14,288 bases of DNA from positions 1 to 14,288 of the forward strand of contig JARIHB010000175.1 of NCBI GenBank assembly GCA_029288515.1, written 5' to 3'. The notes under the pieces were generated by a model. It saw only the letters and a list, made by a program, of their open reading frames with translations. It was not told the DNA's origin and did not search any database. Below are positions 1 through 5,533 of the stretch, piece by piece. Position 1 is the stretch's first letter, and every line of letters begins with the position of its first letter. The position numbers and the translations under genes were made by a program. This DNA comes from Candidatus Saccharimonadota bacterium. GTDB lineage: Bacteria > Patescibacteriota > Saccharimonadia > Saccharimonadales > UBA4665.

Positions 1-146
1 CCCGTCTCCCACCTAGAGATGGTGTTTGTCTTAACTTCTAGCTCACGAGCCAGTTCCTCTTGAGGCAGACCGCCGGGGCGGAATGCAAGCCGCAGCTCTT
101 TGATCTTACTGGCTACATGGTTTGTGGTGTTGGGTGTATTCCTCAT
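1..146 (-). CDS. HTH (XRE/Cro-CI type) regulator, N-terminal part, cut by window edge
   Basis: Reading the minus strand from an ATG at 144-146 gives an open frame of 48 residues that runs off the left edge. Residues about 11-48 match a Cro/CI-type helix-turn-helix: KIKELRLAFRPGGLPQEELA followed by a recognition helix with TNTISRWETG, the usual 'xxIsrwExG' ending. The start is uncertain: the same frame stays open upstream and includes a GTG at 162-164, while the GGTGAT-like Shine-Dalgarno lies about 13 bases before the ATG. It is divergent from the CBASS-like operon, with a promoter and GGTGAT repeats in between, so it may control that operon and itself. CBASS loci often carry such a neighbour, for example CapH, an HTH repressor paired with a CapP protease. 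A CapP partner would lie outside the window, so this identity is only a guess. Confidence 0.75.
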   Translation of the reverse strand, partial: MRNTPNTTNHVASKIKELRLAFRPGGLPQEELARELEVKTNTISRWET

Positions 147-159
147 ATAGGAACATGAT

Positions 160-239
160 ATCACCTTTTGGCGTTGACATGAAATTCGAGTAGCGCTATC
201 CTAACAAAGTACAGTAACAATCACCGCGGTTTGGTGATT
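160..239. promoter_or_regulatory. GGTGAT/ATCACC repeats, possible operator sites and 5'-UTR hairpin
   Basis: The hexamer ATCACC occurs at 160-165 and 220-225, and its complement GGTGAT at 233-238. The last two form a perfect inverted repeat, AATCACC (219-225) and GGTGATT (233-239), with a 7-base loop. The first copy sits in the small palindrome TGATATCA (156-163), just before the -35 box of the operon promoter. Sites flanking a promoter between divergent genes, one of which is an HTH protein, suggest repressor binding. The 219-239 repeat would also form a hairpin in the transcribed leader. No binding data support either role. Confidence 0.4.
174..202 (+). promoter_or_regulatory. Sigma70-type promoter of the CBASS-like operon
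   Basis: A perfect -35 box TTGACA (174-179) is followed after exactly 17 bases by TATCCT (197-202), which matches the -10 consensus at four of six positions. Transcription would begin near 209 and leave a leader of about 120 bases before the first gene at 331. That gene has a strong Shine-Dalgarno, AGGAGG at 315-320. Confidence 0.6.
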
Positions 240-330
240 AACTGATAAACATTTTTGCCGTCTGACTGACTTCGGCCTGCCAGAATTAGAGCAAGAAATA
301 AACCTAAGGCTGTCAGGAGGAGTAGTACGC

Positions 331-810
331 ATGACGGACGTTCTAACAATAATACAAATTTTATGGCCAATCATTGGCGGTATCATCGGCGGCCTGGTCT
401 GGTACCAGTTCTTCCATAAGAAGGAGCGCCGTTTGTTCAAGAACATCCAGCGGCCAATCGGCATTATTGCCACCGAAGATAAGTCCATGGCGCACGAAGC
501 CGAGCTTCTACGACGCGTGGGCTTTTTTAATGTCGGAAATCCCTCATCGGACGGTCGTGCCGTCGACCTGATGAACGGTAAACGGCTAGTGATCATCGGC
601 TACACCCCTGACTCCCAAGCCTTTAAGGAAGCTTTTAACGCCGCCAAACAGCGCGAAGTGCCGGTGGTTGTTTACGCCGGCCCGACTCGCATCAGCAACG
701 ACGATATGGCCCTCCTACAAAGCTATTCTCATCACTCAATGTGCAACACGCCACTACGCCTGATCTCGGACGTATTCGCGGTTATGAGCACCTACCCGGA
801 GGACAAATAA
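331..810 (+). CDS. One-TM protein with alpha/beta cytosolic domain, candidate CBASS effector
   Basis: A 159-residue protein. Residues about 5-28 form one hydrophobic segment rich in Ile and Gly (IIQILWPIIGGIIGGLVWYQF), followed by a basic stretch HKKERR, so the rest probably faces the cytoplasm. Residues about 42-155 read as alternating strands and helices: strand IGIIAT, helix EAELLRRVG, strand RLVIIGY, helix AFKEAFNAAKQR, strand VPVVVYAG, helix MALLQSY. This is a Rossmann-like or receiver/TIR-like layout, but I recognise no catalytic motif and cannot name the family. It is first in the operon, and its stop codon touches the ATG of the nucleotidyltransferase. CBASS effectors of this size commonly pair a membrane segment with a signal-binding domain, so a membrane-disrupting effector triggered by a cyclic nucleotide is the likely role. 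That role is inferred from context. The AGGAGG at 315-320 supports the start. Confidence 0.7.
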   Translation: MTDVLTIIQILWPIIGGIIGGLVWYQFFHKKERRLFKNIQRPIGIIATEDKSMAHEAELLRRVGFFNVGNPSSDGRAVDLMNGKRLVIIGYTPDSQAFKEAFNAAKQREVPVVVYAGPTRISNDDMALLQSYSHHSMCNTPLRLISDVFAVMSTYPEDK

Positions 811-1821
811 ATGGACGACGCCACAATCAACAAGGTAGTCAACGGCTACGTCCGTGACCACCTTTCGCCAAAGCCAGAACAGCGGGCTTACATTGCTGAG
901 AAGTATGGTGAACTCAAGGGCTTCCTGGGCGGCGTATGCTTCCGCTCTGGCTCGTACCCGCGATACACCGCCATTGATCCGGTTCATGACCTTGATGTCA
1001 TCTACCCCGTCACCGATGTGACGGTTCGCGACAACCCTTCCGCGCTTGTGAACCAACTGCTGGCCCAGCTCCAAGAGCAGTACAAGAACTCGCCGACAAA
1101 AATTAAGCGAATCTACACCCAGACCCACTCTGTGACTATTGAGCTGGCCGATTCACCGGAGGGCGACTTTAGTATAGACGTTGTGCCAGCAATCGAGCTT
1201 AGCGCCAAAAATGACTACGGCCAGGCGCTGTACTCCGTGCCAGAAATTCTGCGCCTCAACCACCACAATCGGCAGCGCCGGTATGAAAACGCCGCTGAGC
1301 GGCCAATTGGCTGGATTAAATCTGATCCGCGCGGCTACATCAAGGCGGCCAGCGATCTGAATGATGCCAACGGCGACTTTCGCCACGCAGCCAAGCTAAT
1401 CAAAGGCTGGCGGCACGCCTGCAAGATGGCCTATAAGGATGATTTTAAGCTTAAATCATTCCACATCGAGCAAACCGTACGCCTGTACTTTGAGGCTAAT
1501 CCGGACTGCTCTACGGTTGAGGCCGTCACCGCTTGCCTCGAGGCGCTACCAGATTACCTTGAAAACGCACAGATCCCCGACAGGGCAGATAATGATCGTC
1601 TAATTGACGAATACGTTGACGACCTCACCGATACCGAGCGCAATCTGATCCTGCGGCTCCAAACCGAGGCATTAGCTATCGTACGGCAGCTTCCGGCCTC
1701 TTCCGACGAGGACGACGTGGTTGATAAACTTGAGACGCTTACGACCGTGACCAAGCCTAGGCCGGTGGTTACTACCCCGGCAACAAGGGCAGTAACTCCA
1801 CGTCAACCCTGGGCACGCTAG
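811..1821 (+). CDS. CD-NTase-type nucleotidyltransferase (cGAS/DncV-like)
   Basis: A 336-residue protein of the usual CD-NTase length. The nucleotidyltransferase core shows the G47-S48 loop (SGSYPRYTAIDPVHDLDV) with metal-binding D60 and D62, and the third acidic residue D123 in DFSIDVVPAI. Residues about 195-230 (KGWRHACKM, LKSFHIEQTVRLYFEA) resemble the helical OAS1-C-like half. Such enzymes join ATP or other NTPs into cyclic di- or trinucleotide alarm signals during phage infection. The product here cannot be predicted. The last 30 or so residues are rich in Thr, Pro and Arg, probably disordered, and end in PWAR. In type II CBASS the cyclase C-terminus is the part modified by the E2-bearing partner. 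The ATG directly follows the preceding stop, with GGAGG at 798-802. A different OAS-like nucleotidyltransferase is possible, but the E2-like neighbour favours CBASS. Confidence 0.88.
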   Translation: MDDATINKVVNGYVRDHLSPKPEQRAYIAEKYGELKGFLGGVCFRSGSYPRYTAIDPVHDLDVIYPVTDVTVRDNPSALVNQLLAQLQEQYKNSPTKIKRIYTQTHSVTIELADSPEGDFSIDVVPAIELSAKNDYGQALYSVPEILRLNHHNRQRRYENAAERPIGWIKSDPRGYIKAASDLNDANGDFRHAAKLIKGWRHACKMAYKDDFKLKSFHIEQTVRLYFEANPDCSTVEAVTACLEALPDYLENAQIPDRADNDRLIDEYVDDLTDTERNLILRLQTEALAIVRQLPASSDEDDVVDKLETLTTVTKPRPVVTTPATRAVTPRQPWAR

Positions 1822-1832
1822 AGGCAAAGACT

Positions 1833-2549
1833 ATGTGGACGCGTGATGATCTAAGCTGGTTAGCTGTAAGCTACCCGACTTTGCAGGAGACGAAGCCCCG
1901 CGTGATTGAAGGCAGTTTAACTTTCAAGATGCTTCGTGCCAACGGCCAATATTTGGTGAACCCGCCAGACAAGCTGGTTCTGGATACCTCGCCAGCAGAC
2001 CATCTCTACATAAGCGACACCTACAAGGTGCGCATCACCTGGCCAGAGGGCGAGCCGTATCCCAAAGCGCATGAGATTGGAGGCAAGCTAGCTGAAACAG
2101 CCAAGCGACTAGGTAAAAGCCTACTAGACATGCATCAGTACGAGCAAGATGGTGCTCTATGCCTAGCGGCGGCGATGGACTTGGAGCGAACTTTCTGCAA
2201 GGGCTTCGAACTAGATATATTTGTAGAAGAGCTTCTTATCCCTTACTTTTTTGCTCAATCGCACCATGCCGAAACTCGGGTATGGTTATGGGGGGAGTTG
2301 ATGCACGGTTCGCTTGGATTGATAGAGTGGCTTGGCCGCCAGGAGGTTAGAGACAATGGTGATGCCCAATTGACCCTCAAACACATCCTCGCGCAGAGAG
2401 ATCGCGACGAGATCATGGCATTGCTCAGAGTGCGGCCCCGTGGACATTACCTATGCCTTTGTGGTTCAGGAAAGAAAATGCGCGATTGTCATGCTGATGT
2501 ACAAAACGGCATTACTCGCCTAAGAATGGCCATCAGCAGCATGTCATAA
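1833..2549 (+). CDS. E2-like (ubiquitin-conjugating-fold) protein with C-terminal SEC-C motif
   Basis: A 238-residue protein starting 11 bases after the cyclase stop, with GAGG at 1821-1824. The segment H101-x-Y-x-x-D-G-x-L-C110-L resembles the E2 active-site signature (HPN...G-x-x-C-L), which makes C110 the candidate catalytic cysteine. Upstream strands (KLVLDTSPADHLY, TYKVRITWPEG followed by PYP) suit an E2 fold. Residues about 130-170 are helical. The tail has C208-x-C210-x8-C219-H220, a SEC-C zinc motif, which often mediates protein binding. No E1 domain is present. In short type II CBASS an E2-like protein alone acts on the cyclase C-terminus and controls its activity. The SEC-C fusion is unusual to my knowledge. 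The E2 assignment rests on the active-site motif and the neighbours, while the SEC-C assignment is firm. Confidence 0.72.
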   Translation: MWTRDDLSWLAVSYPTLQETKPRVIEGSLTFKMLRANGQYLVNPPDKLVLDTSPADHLYISDTYKVRITWPEGEPYPKAHEIGGKLAETAKRLGKSLLDMHQYEQDGALCLAAAMDLERTFCKGFELDIFVEELLIPYFFAQSHHAETRVWLWGELMHGSLGLIEWLGRQEVRDNGDAQLTLKHILAQRDRDEIMALLRVRPRGHYLCLCGSGKKMRDCHADVQNGITRLRMAISSMS

Positions 2550-2966
2550 AAGAGAATGATGCTTAAAGCTGTAGTGTGCTCCTACGGCCACGATGATGTG
2601 ATCCCGCAGAGGCATGCCCAGCAATATGCCCGCTGCCACTAATTGTTGCGTAGTAGTTATATCGGCATTGCTTGGAGCTACATCACCCGAGGGATGATTG
2701 TGCGCAATAATCACCGAAGCGGCGCGATCAGCAAGCGGCCCAACAAAAACCTCACGCGGATGAGCAAGCGAAGTGTCGAGCAATCCTATGGTTACGATCC
2801 GCCGCGTAATAAGCCGATATCCACTATCGAGCGAAAGACTTATGAGGTACTCTTGTTTCTTGCCACGAAAAGGCTCTAAGCAAGCCAGTATAGCTTCACT
2901 TTTACGCAGCAGCATGCCCGGTTTAACAGGATTTTCGCAAAGCGGACACGGTTCGTTATCGGCCAT
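2544..2966 (-). CDS. RadC-type JAB/MPN domain protein
   Basis: A 140-residue protein holding little more than the C-terminal domain of RadC (UPF0758), without the helix-hairpin-helix half. The family signature is complete: HPREVF (69-74), then H89-N-H91-P-S-G and D102 in SNADITTTQQL, the JAMM zinc ligands, then LRDHIIVAV. The N-terminus has a C7-P-L-C10 knuckle. JAB proteases cut isopeptide or C-terminal peptide bonds; for RadC proteins the activity is unproven. The gene converges on the E2 gene and their ends share six bases (2544-2549). Full type II CBASS carries a JAB protease, Cap3, that reverses cyclase conjugation, so a matching role is tempting. RadC genes are, however, common in mobile regions and this one is on the other strand with its own partner. 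Its ATG overlaps the end of the upstream minus-strand gene by 11 bases, which suggests coupled translation. Confidence 0.9.
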   Translation of the reverse strand: MADNEPCPLCENPVKPGMLLRKSEAILACLEPFRGKKQEYLISLSLDSGYRLITRRIVTIGLLDTSLAHPREVFVGPLADRAASVIIAHNHPSGDVAPSNADITTTQQLVAAGILLGMPLRDHIIVAVGAHYSFKHHSLL

Positions 2967-3399
2967 AGATGACGACCAACCCGCTTGGTGGCATCCAGCT
3001 CACCAACATATATTGCTCGTGCCTCTCTACACCATCAGTTATATAGAGCGTTTTACATATTGGCGGAGCTTGCAAGAATTGCTCAACGGTAGCAAATGAT
3101 ATGTCAGCTTGCGGGTCGGTAACGGGTGGCTGCGAGGTGAAGGTGGTGCCACGCAAGCACTCCAAATCATGTGCGATCTCAAGCTTTCTCTGGGGAGATA
3201 ATGTGCTCGATAGCTCTCGCTGTCTCAAGCGAATAAGCCTGAGCCATTGCTTCCTAGTGGCGCTCAATAATGCAGCGGGTTGATCAGTTACGACCGCAAC
3301 CTTACCATTTACCCGACGTCCAAATATATGACTGGCTAGGTCGAATGAAAGGCTCGTAGTGTCCTTAAGGGTGCGCTTCTCGCTATAAAGTCCAATCAT
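2956..3399 (-). CDS. Unrecognised protein encoded with the RadC-type gene
   Basis: A 147-residue soluble protein that I do not recognise. Its middle (about 45-85) is a strongly helical, Arg/Leu-rich stretch (RKQWLRLIRLRQRELSSTL, then RKLEIAHDLECLR). The C-terminal third looks mixed alpha/beta (VEQFLQ, KTLYITDG, QYMLVSW, LVVIYG). No catalytic motif or zinc knuckle is visible. It overlaps the JAB gene by 11 bases and is transcribed with it from the operator region at 3417-3500, so the two probably work together. No strong Shine-Dalgarno precedes the ATG at 3397-3399, but the frame is closed close upstream and a promoter lies at a suitable distance. Confidence 0.7.
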   Translation of the reverse strand: MIGLYSEKRTLKDTTSLSFDLASHIFGRRVNGKVAVVTDQPAALLSATRKQWLRLIRLRQRELSSTLSPQRKLEIAHDLECLRGTTFTSQPPVTDPQADISFATVEQFLQAPPICKTLYITDGVERHEQYMLVSWMPPSGLVVIYGR

Positions 3400-3416
3400 T
3401 TCGTAAGATTGCAGGT

Positions 3417-3500
3417 TAAACTATTAGTTTATGTTTACATCTTAAATCTATCACAAGTCTTTACAAACTTAAACTACGAGTTTATTCAACTATTAGTTTA
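3417..3500. repeat. Three copies of a palindromic operator, TAAACT-N3-AGTTTA
   Basis: Site 1 (3417-3431) is TAAACT-ATT-AGTTTA, site 2 (3470-3484) is TAAACT-ACG-AGTTTA, and both are perfect palindromes. Site 3 (3486-3500) is TCAACT-ATT-AGTTTA with one mismatch. Sites 1 and 3 share a 14-base direct repeat. Centres are 53 and 16 bases apart. They fill the AT-rich gap between the divergent JAB pair and the HTH gene at 3520, an arrangement like the multi-operator switch of Cro/CI repressors. The most likely binder is the 3520 HTH protein. Confidence 0.75.
3428..3456 (-). promoter_or_regulatory. Candidate promoter of the JAB gene pair
   Basis: On the minus strand TTGTGA (complement of 3451-3456) and CATAAA (complement of 3428-3433) are 17 bases apart, each matching consensus at four of six positions. 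The -10 box overlaps palindrome site 1, so a bound repressor would block it. Transcription would start near 3421, about 20 bases before the ATG at 3399. Confidence 0.4.
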
Positions 3501-3519
3501 TATCTTCTACCCTTAAGAT

Positions 3520-3747
3520 ATGAACGTCCCAAATGAAGAAAAGCTACTGCAAGCCTTTGGCAAGCGAGTCGCCGAAGTACGGAAAAGCAAGGGCGTCAAA
3601 CAAACCGACTTAGCCGAGCGAATTAATATGAGCGTCGTAACGATTGCTTATATCGAAACCGGTAAACGCTGGGTACGTCTTGCGACTCTAGAGAAAATCG
3701 CCCGTGCGCTTAAAGTTAAAGTGCGCGATTTATTCCCGGACTTTTAG
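3520..3747 (+). CDS. Small HTH (XRE/Cro-CI type) regulator
   Basis: A 75-residue protein that is essentially one Cro/CI-type DNA-binding domain. Residues 11-40 hold the first helices and turn (FGKRVAEVRKSKGVKQTDLA), the recognition helix follows at VVTIAYIETGKR, and the end ATLEKIARALKVKVRDLFPD is typical of the family. It has no dimerisation or protease domain. Three palindromes directly upstream make autoregulation, and control of the divergent JAB pair, likely. No Shine-Dalgarno is visible before the ATG and no convincing + strand promoter was found; TTTACA at 3460-3465 is a fair -35 without a good -10. Confidence 0.9.
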   Translation: MNVPNEEKLLQAFGKRVAEVRKSKGVKQTDLAERINMSVVTIAYIETGKRWVRLATLEKIARALKVKVRDLFPDF

Positions 3748-3785
3748 CTGAAATCCATTCTTGCAAGACGACTATTAAAGTTGCG

Positions 3786-3794
3786 TGGTAAAAT
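3786..3794 (+). promoter_or_regulatory. Extended -10 promoter of the HTH-transporter pair
   Basis: TG at 3786-3787, one base, then TAAAAT (3789-3794, five of six to consensus) forms an extended -10 box. Transcription would start at about 3801, only a couple of bases before the ATG at 3803, which lacks a Shine-Dalgarno. That points to a leaderless or nearly leaderless mRNA. No clear -35 is present, as is common for extended -10 promoters. Confidence 0.5.
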
Positions 3795-3802
3795 AAACCC
3801 AA

Positions 3803-4015
3803 ATGAGTGCAGCGAAAACACCAGGCGAAATATTTAAAGAAGCCAGACTTAAAAAGGGCTGGACTCAGGACGAGGTCACGAAACGAGCTGGCCTTGGCAA
3901 GAATACCTACCCAAAAATTGAGCGCGGCGTTAATAAGCCAGACAGAGACTCAATCGGGAAACTCATGAAAGTTCTTGATATTGACCCCTCAAAGCTGAAG
4001 TATTTGGTGGGCTAG
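3803..4015 (+). CDS. Second small HTH (XRE/Cro-CI type) regulator
   Basis: A 70-residue single-domain HTH protein: FKEARLKKGWTQDEVTKRAG, then GKNTYPKIERGVNKPDRDSI as recognition helix and loop, and IGKLMKVLDIDPSKLKYL at the end. It differs clearly in sequence from the HTH protein just before it, so the pair is not a recent duplication. It lies 55 bases after that gene and 11 bases before the transporter, with which it probably forms a two-gene unit. It may regulate that transporter. Confidence 0.88.
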   Translation: MSAAKTPGEIFKEARLKKGWTQDEVTKRAGLGKNTYPKIERGVNKPDRDSIGKLMKVLDIDPSKLKYLVG

Positions 4016-4026
4016 ATAGAACCAAT

Positions 4027-4890
4027 ATGCATTGGATAGCCGCCGACTTATTAATGTTTGTGTGCTCAGTGGCGGTCTATGTAGCCGTCCGTAAAGCAGC
4101 ACTCGACAAATTACCGAACCAGTTTAATAACCTTGCCATGTTCGCCATTCCGTTGGTCGTGTTTTTGATTGCCGATGTTATAACGCGGCCTTCATTTGCT
4201 CTTACTTTGTCGCAAGGATTGCTCATTATCCTGACCGCCATCGTCTTGTCCTATTACGGTAATGCCATGTCCATGAGGAGTATTGAGTTAGCTCCGAACG
4301 CAGGTTACAGCCTAGTACTTTCAAAAAGCTATGTTGTACTTACGTCTATACTCGCAGTGCCTTTATTCGGTGCTCATCTAACTTTACCAGCCATTATTGC
4401 AATCGGTTTAATCGTCAGCTCGTCGGCATTAATCATGATCAATCCGAAGGCGGCCCATCATGCCAAAAGTTCTGCTTGGGTTTCATTGGCTCTGGGATCT
4501 TTCTTGTGCTGGGCATTTCTGTCACTCATGGCTAAACATTTGATCGGACAGGGTATACCAACAATCGTTTTCCTAACCTATATGTTCGCAATAGTTGTAG
4601 TATGTATTCTCGTCGAGATGAAGCACGAGAGGGTTGAGTTCGGCGTAGTAAAGCGCCATTTTTGGCCCTTTTTGTTGATCGGTATTGCCGCATCAGGCTT
4701 CAACTTCTTTAATTTTTACGCCATTAGCATTGCGCCAAACGTAGGGTATGTTAATGCAACCAACGCGGCGTCAATCGGTGCCGTGACAGTGCTTTCAGTG
4801 ATCCTATTCAAGGATGAACTGACGAAACAAAAACTCTTCGGTGTCACCGGCGTCATCCTGGGGTTGCTACTACTCTTTATCTGGAAATAG
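4027..4890 (+). CDS. EamA-type (DMT superfamily) membrane transporter
   Basis: A 287-residue protein built almost wholly of hydrophobic segments, about ten, in two similar halves, which is the EamA/DMT plan and length. Each half ends with the family's characteristic helix pairs: AMSMRSIELAPNAGYSLVLS in the first half and AISIAPNVGYVNATNAASIG in the second, followed by FKDELTKQKLFGVTGVILG. Members export amino acids, nucleotides or other metabolites across the inner membrane; the substrate cannot be read from sequence. It starts 11 bases after the second HTH gene without a good Shine-Dalgarno. Its end converges on the PLD-like gene, leaving two bases between stop codons and no obvious terminator. 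Confidence 0.88.
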   Translation: MHWIAADLLMFVCSVAVYVAVRKAALDKLPNQFNNLAMFAIPLVVFLIADVITRPSFALTLSQGLLIILTAIVLSYYGNAMSMRSIELAPNAGYSLVLSKSYVVLTSILAVPLFGAHLTLPAIIAIGLIVSSSALIMINPKAAHHAKSSAWVSLALGSFLCWAFLSLMAKHLIGQGIPTIVFLTYMFAIVVVCILVEMKHERVEFGVVKRHFWPFLLIGIAASGFNFFNFYAISIAPNVGYVNATNAASIGAVTVLSVILFKDELTKQKLFGVTGVILGLLLLFIWK

Positions 4891-4892
4891 GC

Positions 4893-5375
4893 TTACAAAA
4901 ACCTATCGAGCTTCGCAAACTCAATCATCTGCTGCGCAAGCAACTCTGACTCAATCCGTCGCATCACCTCGCAGCTATCGTTCTGCGAGAGCGCGTTCAA
5001 GCTGCCCTCCCAAAGTATTTTTCTATCCACGATCACCAACTTGCGGTGATGCCCGCCCGTAAAAAGCACCTCTACGCCTATATCCTGCATTTGCTCTATT
5101 GCTTGCCATGCCTGAGCGTCAAAAGGGGAGTCATGCTCGGAAGGATGGCGCGTGTTTACGGTAATCCTAACCTGACGACTTCTCATTTTCTTGAAAATGG
5201 GAAGTAAACTGGCAACTCGGTTGCCAGTTATAAACGGGCTCTCGATCACGGCCTCGGAGATACAGTCGTTTAGATCGCGCATAAAGGCCCGGTAGAATGT
5301 TTGCTCGTTATATAATTGAGACGTGAGCAAATCGGAGGATGCGTCTTTGTGGCGCTGGAATATCCGGCCTAGCAT
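4893..5375 (-). CDS. Phospholipase-D-like (single HKD) protein, probable nuclease or nuclease-like
   Basis: A 160-residue protein with one complete HKD motif: H110-x-K112-x4-D117-x6-G124-S125-x-N127. Ahead of it come strand-helix elements typical of the PLD fold (DCISEAVIESPFIT, VRITVNTRH, IEQMQDIGVEVLFTGG). One motif per chain implies a dimer with the active site at the interface, as in the small bacterial Nuc-type nucleases; similar domains also sit at the ends of helicases and restriction proteins. A phosphodiesterase acting on nucleic acid fits best, and lipid cleavage is less likely for a soluble protein of this size. The ATG overlaps the end of the preceding small frame by seven bases and has AGGA upstream. 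Its place beside the CBASS-like and HTH genes suggests an accessory defence or mobile role. Confidence 0.82.
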   Translation of the reverse strand: MLGRIFQRHKDASSDLLTSQLYNEQTFYRAFMRDLNDCISEAVIESPFITGNRVASLLPIFKKMRSRQVRITVNTRHPSEHDSPFDAQAWQAIEQMQDIGVEVLFTGGHHRKLVIVDRKILWEGSLNALSQNDSCEVMRRIESELLAQQMIEFAKLDRFL

Positions 5376-5533
5376 TGCTTCGCGTCCTTGTCGTCTTTCG
5401 GCTCATCGAGGAGATTGCGGATTTCTTTGACGTCGCACTCAGTACCCTCGCCAAAAGTTATCTTAACGTCCCCTATGCTCCACCAGTAGATTTTGTAAAG
5501 GCCCGGTAACGGGTCTTTGTATTTAATGTGTAT
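5369..5533 (-). pseudogene. Small reading frame without a usual start codon, upstream of and overlapping the PLD-like gene
   Basis: On the minus strand a frame of 54 codons runs from just after the stop of the HAD gene (TAA, complement of 5534-5536) to a TAG at 5369-5371. It contains no ATG, GTG or TTG; only ATA, ATT and ATC could serve. The product would read like a real protein: LPGLYKIYWWSIGDVKITF, then GEGTECDVKEIRNLLDEP and a charged tail. It overlaps the PLD-like start as ATGCTAG, a classic coupled arrangement. It may be the tail of a gene cut off when this region was inserted or lost, a gene using ATT, or a frame read after the HAD gene by stop readthrough. I do not recognise the sequence. 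Confidence 0.45.

Noticed and set aside
754..1128. Open frame on the minus strand inside the nucleotidyltransferase gene
   Set aside because: It is antisense to a gene with clear catalytic motifs and has no promoter or Shine-Dalgarno of its own.
3771..3777. ACTATTA before the second HTH gene, resembling half of the palindrome at 3417
   Set aside because: The flanks do not complete the 15-bp palindrome, so it is probably chance.
2544..4015. Prophage lysogeny module or toxin-antitoxin pair
   Set aside because: The HTH genes and operators suggest it, but no integrase, structural, lysis or recognisable toxin gene is present in the window.
4887..4906. ATAGG/CCTAT pair at the convergent ends of the transporter and PLD-like genes
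   Set aside because: Only five base pairs with a 10-base loop, too weak to call a terminator.
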